DNA of 7,105 nucleotides from assembly GCA_910586195.1 (NCBI GenBank), contig CAJUHO010000048.1:1-7105 (forward strand), written 5' to 3'. A program made the translations under genes and the position numbers. Shown one piece after another: positions 5,312 to 7,105 of the stretch (its first letter is position 1; each line of letters starts with the position of its first letter). Origin of the DNA: an uncultured Bacilli bacterium (lineage in GTDB: Bacteria > Bacillota_I > Bacilli_A > RF39 > UBA660). The notes beneath the pieces are model-generated. The model made no database searches and was not told the DNA's origin. It worked only from the letters and a program-made list of their open reading frames with translations.

Positions 5312-5348
5312 AAAAAACTCATAAAGTATCCAACTTTATGAGTTTTTT
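5312..5348 (-). terminator. Strong bidirectional terminator of copy C
   Basis: A perfect 15-bp stem, AAAAAACTCATAAAG (5312-5326) with its complement (5334-5348), closes the 7-nt loop TATCCAA. Flanking A and T runs make it a good factor-independent terminator in both directions. It lies about 50 bp past the stop of copy C, and its core is the inverted twin of the leader hairpin of copy B. Confidence 0.85.
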
Positions 5349-5395
5349 GGAATAAAATTATACAAGTTCATATTTATCAAAAATAATATTTTTAG

Positions 5396-7105
5396 TTAAT
5401 TTGCACTTAATGCCAAACGAAATGTTAAATAAGTATAGGGTGCTCCACTAGCATAATTAGTTCCAAAAGATCTTGCAAGAGAACCACGTAATCGCCATTC
5501 ATAATCTGAGTTAAGCATAACTAGAGCATAATGTGTTCCATACCATCCTGCTGTTTCCTGAAGAGCATATGAAAGACAGCTTTCTCCTTTACAGGCTGTT
5601 AGTGCATTATTACTTTCATAAAAATCATAATATTTATCTTCGAGCCAATTTTTCCCATTATATATGGTGCCATTAGCTAATAATCCTGTATAACCTGAAT
5701 TTGCTGTAGTACTAGCACCTGAATATTTATTACCATTTGGTGCATAATTAGTTGCCATATACTCCCAATTTCCCAATGTGTCATAAATTCCATATACTGT
5801 TCCTGTGGTGGAGGCACCTGTTCCTAATAAGTTCTTTTCATAAGTATATGGGCACCCTGCCTCTGGGGTCTTCCCGTAAGGTATTCCCGCACTGCAGCCT
5901 GTAGTAAATATGTCCATTGCTGCAAGATATATCTCCTTATTTTCCCCGGTAAAATTTCTATTTCCTAATTTTCCATATTTACTTTGACTAAGATAGACCA
6001 TTATCCCCCACTCACTATCTTTCATCGCATGGGAATTAATTTTACTGCTATTAAATCCATAACGATTTCCACTCTTTGTTATATTTCTTCCAACCTCTAC
6101 TATATTGGATATATTTATATTTCTCCAGTTTACAGCATTCGGCTTTATCATGGCATCTAGTGTTGTTACATTTCCTCCTCCCCATGTAGCAGAGGGATTT
6201 GAACTACTGGTTTCAAACTTTCCTATCCAGATTCCTGATATCTCTTCTGTTCCAAATGTAAAACCATCTGGCGTTCTCCAGCCACCTCTCTTTTCTGCTA
6301 CTTTATACTGCGCACTTCCGAGACCCTTCTCACTTTTCTTTATAAACTTAACATCTATCTCCCCTGGTAACACTTGTGTTGGTACCTTACTTAAATATAC
6401 TCCCTTTTTTCCATAATAGTTTACTCCATCTTCACTTCCTATTGTGTAGGAGTATCTTGGAATATATACCCACATCGTTTCGATATCGCTCATAGGAATT
6501 ACTGTTCCACTTGTCGCACTTTGATATTTACTTCTACTGGCACTTGTCACAGTTACAGCATTTGCCCATTTTCCAAAATCATAATCATACCAATTATTAT
6601 TGTCTGCCTTTACCCAAGTGTTACTAGATTCATTCCATACTACTTTTATCATGTTAGCCTCTGTATTTACGATTGGTATGATTCCTTCTACTATTTTCTT
6701 ACCACTAGGAAATACTAACTTCTTATTATATAGTCCTCCATTACTTCCAAAAGTGATTACTTCATCTTTATCTGTATTGTTTGCTATCTTCAAACGATAC
6801 GTTTTTACTCCATTATTCCTTATTACTTCTCCTTCTTCTCCCATGGGTTCATCCTTTGTACTATCGTAACTCACATTAACTCCCTCTGCTACTTCATACC
6901 AAAAATTAAATTTTGCATCTCGCCCATTTCCATTCTTCAAAGTAATTACGATTTCTTTACTTTCTCCACTTTTGATTATTATACTATGATTATTATCCAA
7001 GCTTTCACTTTCTATTGTCGCTGCTAGTTGGCCTGTTACAATATTTAAAGAGCCCTTCCTTTCTGCACTACTTGTAAACAAAGCATAAGAAAAGCCTCCG
7101 ACTAC
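5396..7105 (-). CDS. Copy C: variable surface/secreted protein with FGE/C-type-lectin-like domain (start beyond right edge)
   Basis: 569 residues are visible, and the reading frame is still open at 7105. The first visible residues, VVGGFSYALFTSS, are the end of the hydrophobic export segment, so about 28 N-terminal residues lie outside and the whole protein should be near 597 residues; the internal TTG at 7079-7081 is not the true start. Architecture is as in copy B: beta-rich N-terminal region, NNNWYDYDFGKWANAVTV linker, then the FGE/lectin-like domain with WVYIPRYSY, GIYDTLGNWEYM and TFRLALSA. The two cysteine pairs are kept (GCSAG...AGCPY and ACKGESC). Similarity to copy B is high up to about KEIY, then falls steadily. 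The tail is AT-rich and about five residues shorter just after the RG pair. It is terminated at 5312-5348. The ligand is unknown. Confidence 0.88.
   Translation of the reverse strand, partial: VVGGFSYALFTSSAERKGSLNIVTGQLAATIESESLDNNHSIIIKSGESKEIVITLKNGNGRDAKFNFWYEVAEGVNVSYDSTKDEPMGEEGEVIRNNGVKTYRLKIANNTDKDEVITFGSNGGLYNKKLVFPSGKKIVEGIIPIVNTEANMIKVVWNESSNTWVKADNNNWYDYDFGKWANAVTVTSASRSKYQSATSGTVIPMSDIETMWVYIPRYSYTIGSEDGVNYYGKKGVYLSKVPTQVLPGEIDVKFIKKSEKGLGSAQYKVAEKRGGWRTPDGFTFGTEEISGIWIGKFETSSSNPSATWGGGNVTTLDAMIKPNAVNWRNINISNIVEVGRNITKSGNRYGFNSSKINSHAMKDSEWGIMVYLSQSKYGKLGNRNFTGENKEIYLAAMDIFTTGCSAGIPYGKTPEAGCPYTYEKNLLGTGASTTGTVYGIYDTLGNWEYMATNYAPNGNKYSGASTTANSGYTGLLANGTIYNGKNWLEDKYYDFYESNNALTACKGESCLSYALQETAGWYGTHYALVMLNSDYEWRLRGSLARSFGTNYASGAPYTYLTFRLALSAN
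5417..5482 (-). other. Hypervariable tail module of copy C
   Basis: Counterpart of 3236-3301 in copy B and 2564-2629 in the remnant. All three span exactly 22 residues from a fixed Ser to the Arg of FR. Copies B and C share only a few scaffold positions (S, L, A, F, G, then FR), while most positions in between differ. Base composition is like the rest of the gene, and codons are not restricted to NNY, so if it was ever diversified by a DGR this was long ago. Confidence 0.55.

Larger units (their letters stand above)
5044..5341. repeat. Cassette B: 298-bp promoter/leader unit bounded by 28-bp inverted repeats
   Basis: The ends are exact inverted complements (5044-5071 and 5314-5341), with 242 bp between them holding the promoter and leader of copy B. 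It has the same length and orientation as cassette A, but a different loop sequence that is again matched between its two ends. No ORF is evident inside. Confidence 0.75.
4827..5348. repeat. Long direct repeat: 5' gene end plus promoter cassette (second copy of 1-519)
   Basis: This segment aligns with 1-519 over its whole length, in the same order: N-terminal coding region, leader hairpin, TGACWA boxes, promoter and terminator. The first 55 bases (4827-4881 against 1-55) are identical. The spacing of all landmarks from the leader hairpin to the terminator is the same to the base. A third alignment to the coding part is in copy C (from about 6990 to the right edge). Confidence 0.85.

Noticed and set aside
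216..5348. The repeated hairpins as a CRISPR array or transposon ends
   Set aside because: They are few, far apart, tied to gene ends and leaders, and show no transposase or regular spacers; terminator and leader roles fit better, though a MITE-like origin of the cassettes cannot be excluded.
6105..6869. + strand ORFs of 65-103 codons across copy C
   Set aside because: They are antisense shadows of a conserved - strand gene; the similarity between the copies over B and C simply reflects paralogy of the real genes.
7079..7081. TTG as the start codon of copy C
   Set aside because: The frame stays open upstream and continues the conserved VVGGFSYA signal segment, so the true start is outside the window.
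1..7105. DGR template repeat or reverse transcriptase inside the window
   Set aside because: No Asn-rich AAC/AAT copy of the GC-rich tail, and no ORF with reverse-transcriptase motifs, is present on either strand.

Overview
The window comes from an AT-rich, low-GC bacterium of the Bacillota type, probably a gut-associated Bacilli/Erysipelotrichia-like or RF39-like lineage. The evidence is strong AGGAGG-type ribosome binding sites, a TmcAL gene next to a guanylate kinase gene, and a set of Firmicute-style surface proteins. TGG is used for Trp in the intact genes and the ORFs read well in the standard code. The lineage is an inference.

Layout. On the + strand, 702-2543 holds a compact two-gene housekeeping operon: tmcAL (tRNA-Met wobble cytidine acetylation) followed 3 bp later by gmk (GMP kinase), with its own promoter at 649-677. 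Everything else belongs to an array of paralogous surface or secreted proteins on the - strand: the N-terminal end of copy A (1-197), a broken remnant (about 2552-3083), a complete 602-residue copy B (3215-5023), and a nearly complete copy C whose start lies past the right edge (5396-7105). Each intact protein has a basic N-terminus and one hydrophobic export/anchor segment, then a conserved beta-rich N-terminal region, then a formylglycine-generating-enzyme/C-type-lectin-like domain (GIYDxxG-WEY motif) ending in FRLxLSA.

Main point of interest. The last ~35 residues of the paralogues are hypervariable around a fixed scaffold, and in copy B this stretch (3219-3337) is sharply GC-richer than its surroundings and dominated by NNC/NNT codons for His, Tyr, Ser and Asp. 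That is the expected look of a diversity-generating retroelement (DGR) variable region. No reverse transcriptase, Avd or template repeat lies in the window, so the template and enzyme would have to be elsewhere, or lost.

Second point of interest. Copies A and B are each preceded by an equal-length, 298-bp promoter/leader cassette bounded by inverted repeats that are themselves hairpins. The outer hairpin is the terminator of the upstream gene, and the inner one abuts the ribosome binding site. All hairpins share the stem TCATAAAG/CTTTATGA, but the 7-nt loop differs between cassettes and is exactly complementary within a cassette. This could mark an invertible promoter, loop-loop RNA pairing, or locally maintained repeats. 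Inside each cassette are a sigma-A-like promoter, a ~225-nt leader, and four TGACWA boxes at conserved 11/12-bp spacing.

The array looks dynamic: near-identical N-termini, diverged C-termini, a deletion-made remnant, an orphan terminator at 484-519, and a housekeeping operon sitting inside the array on the opposite strand.
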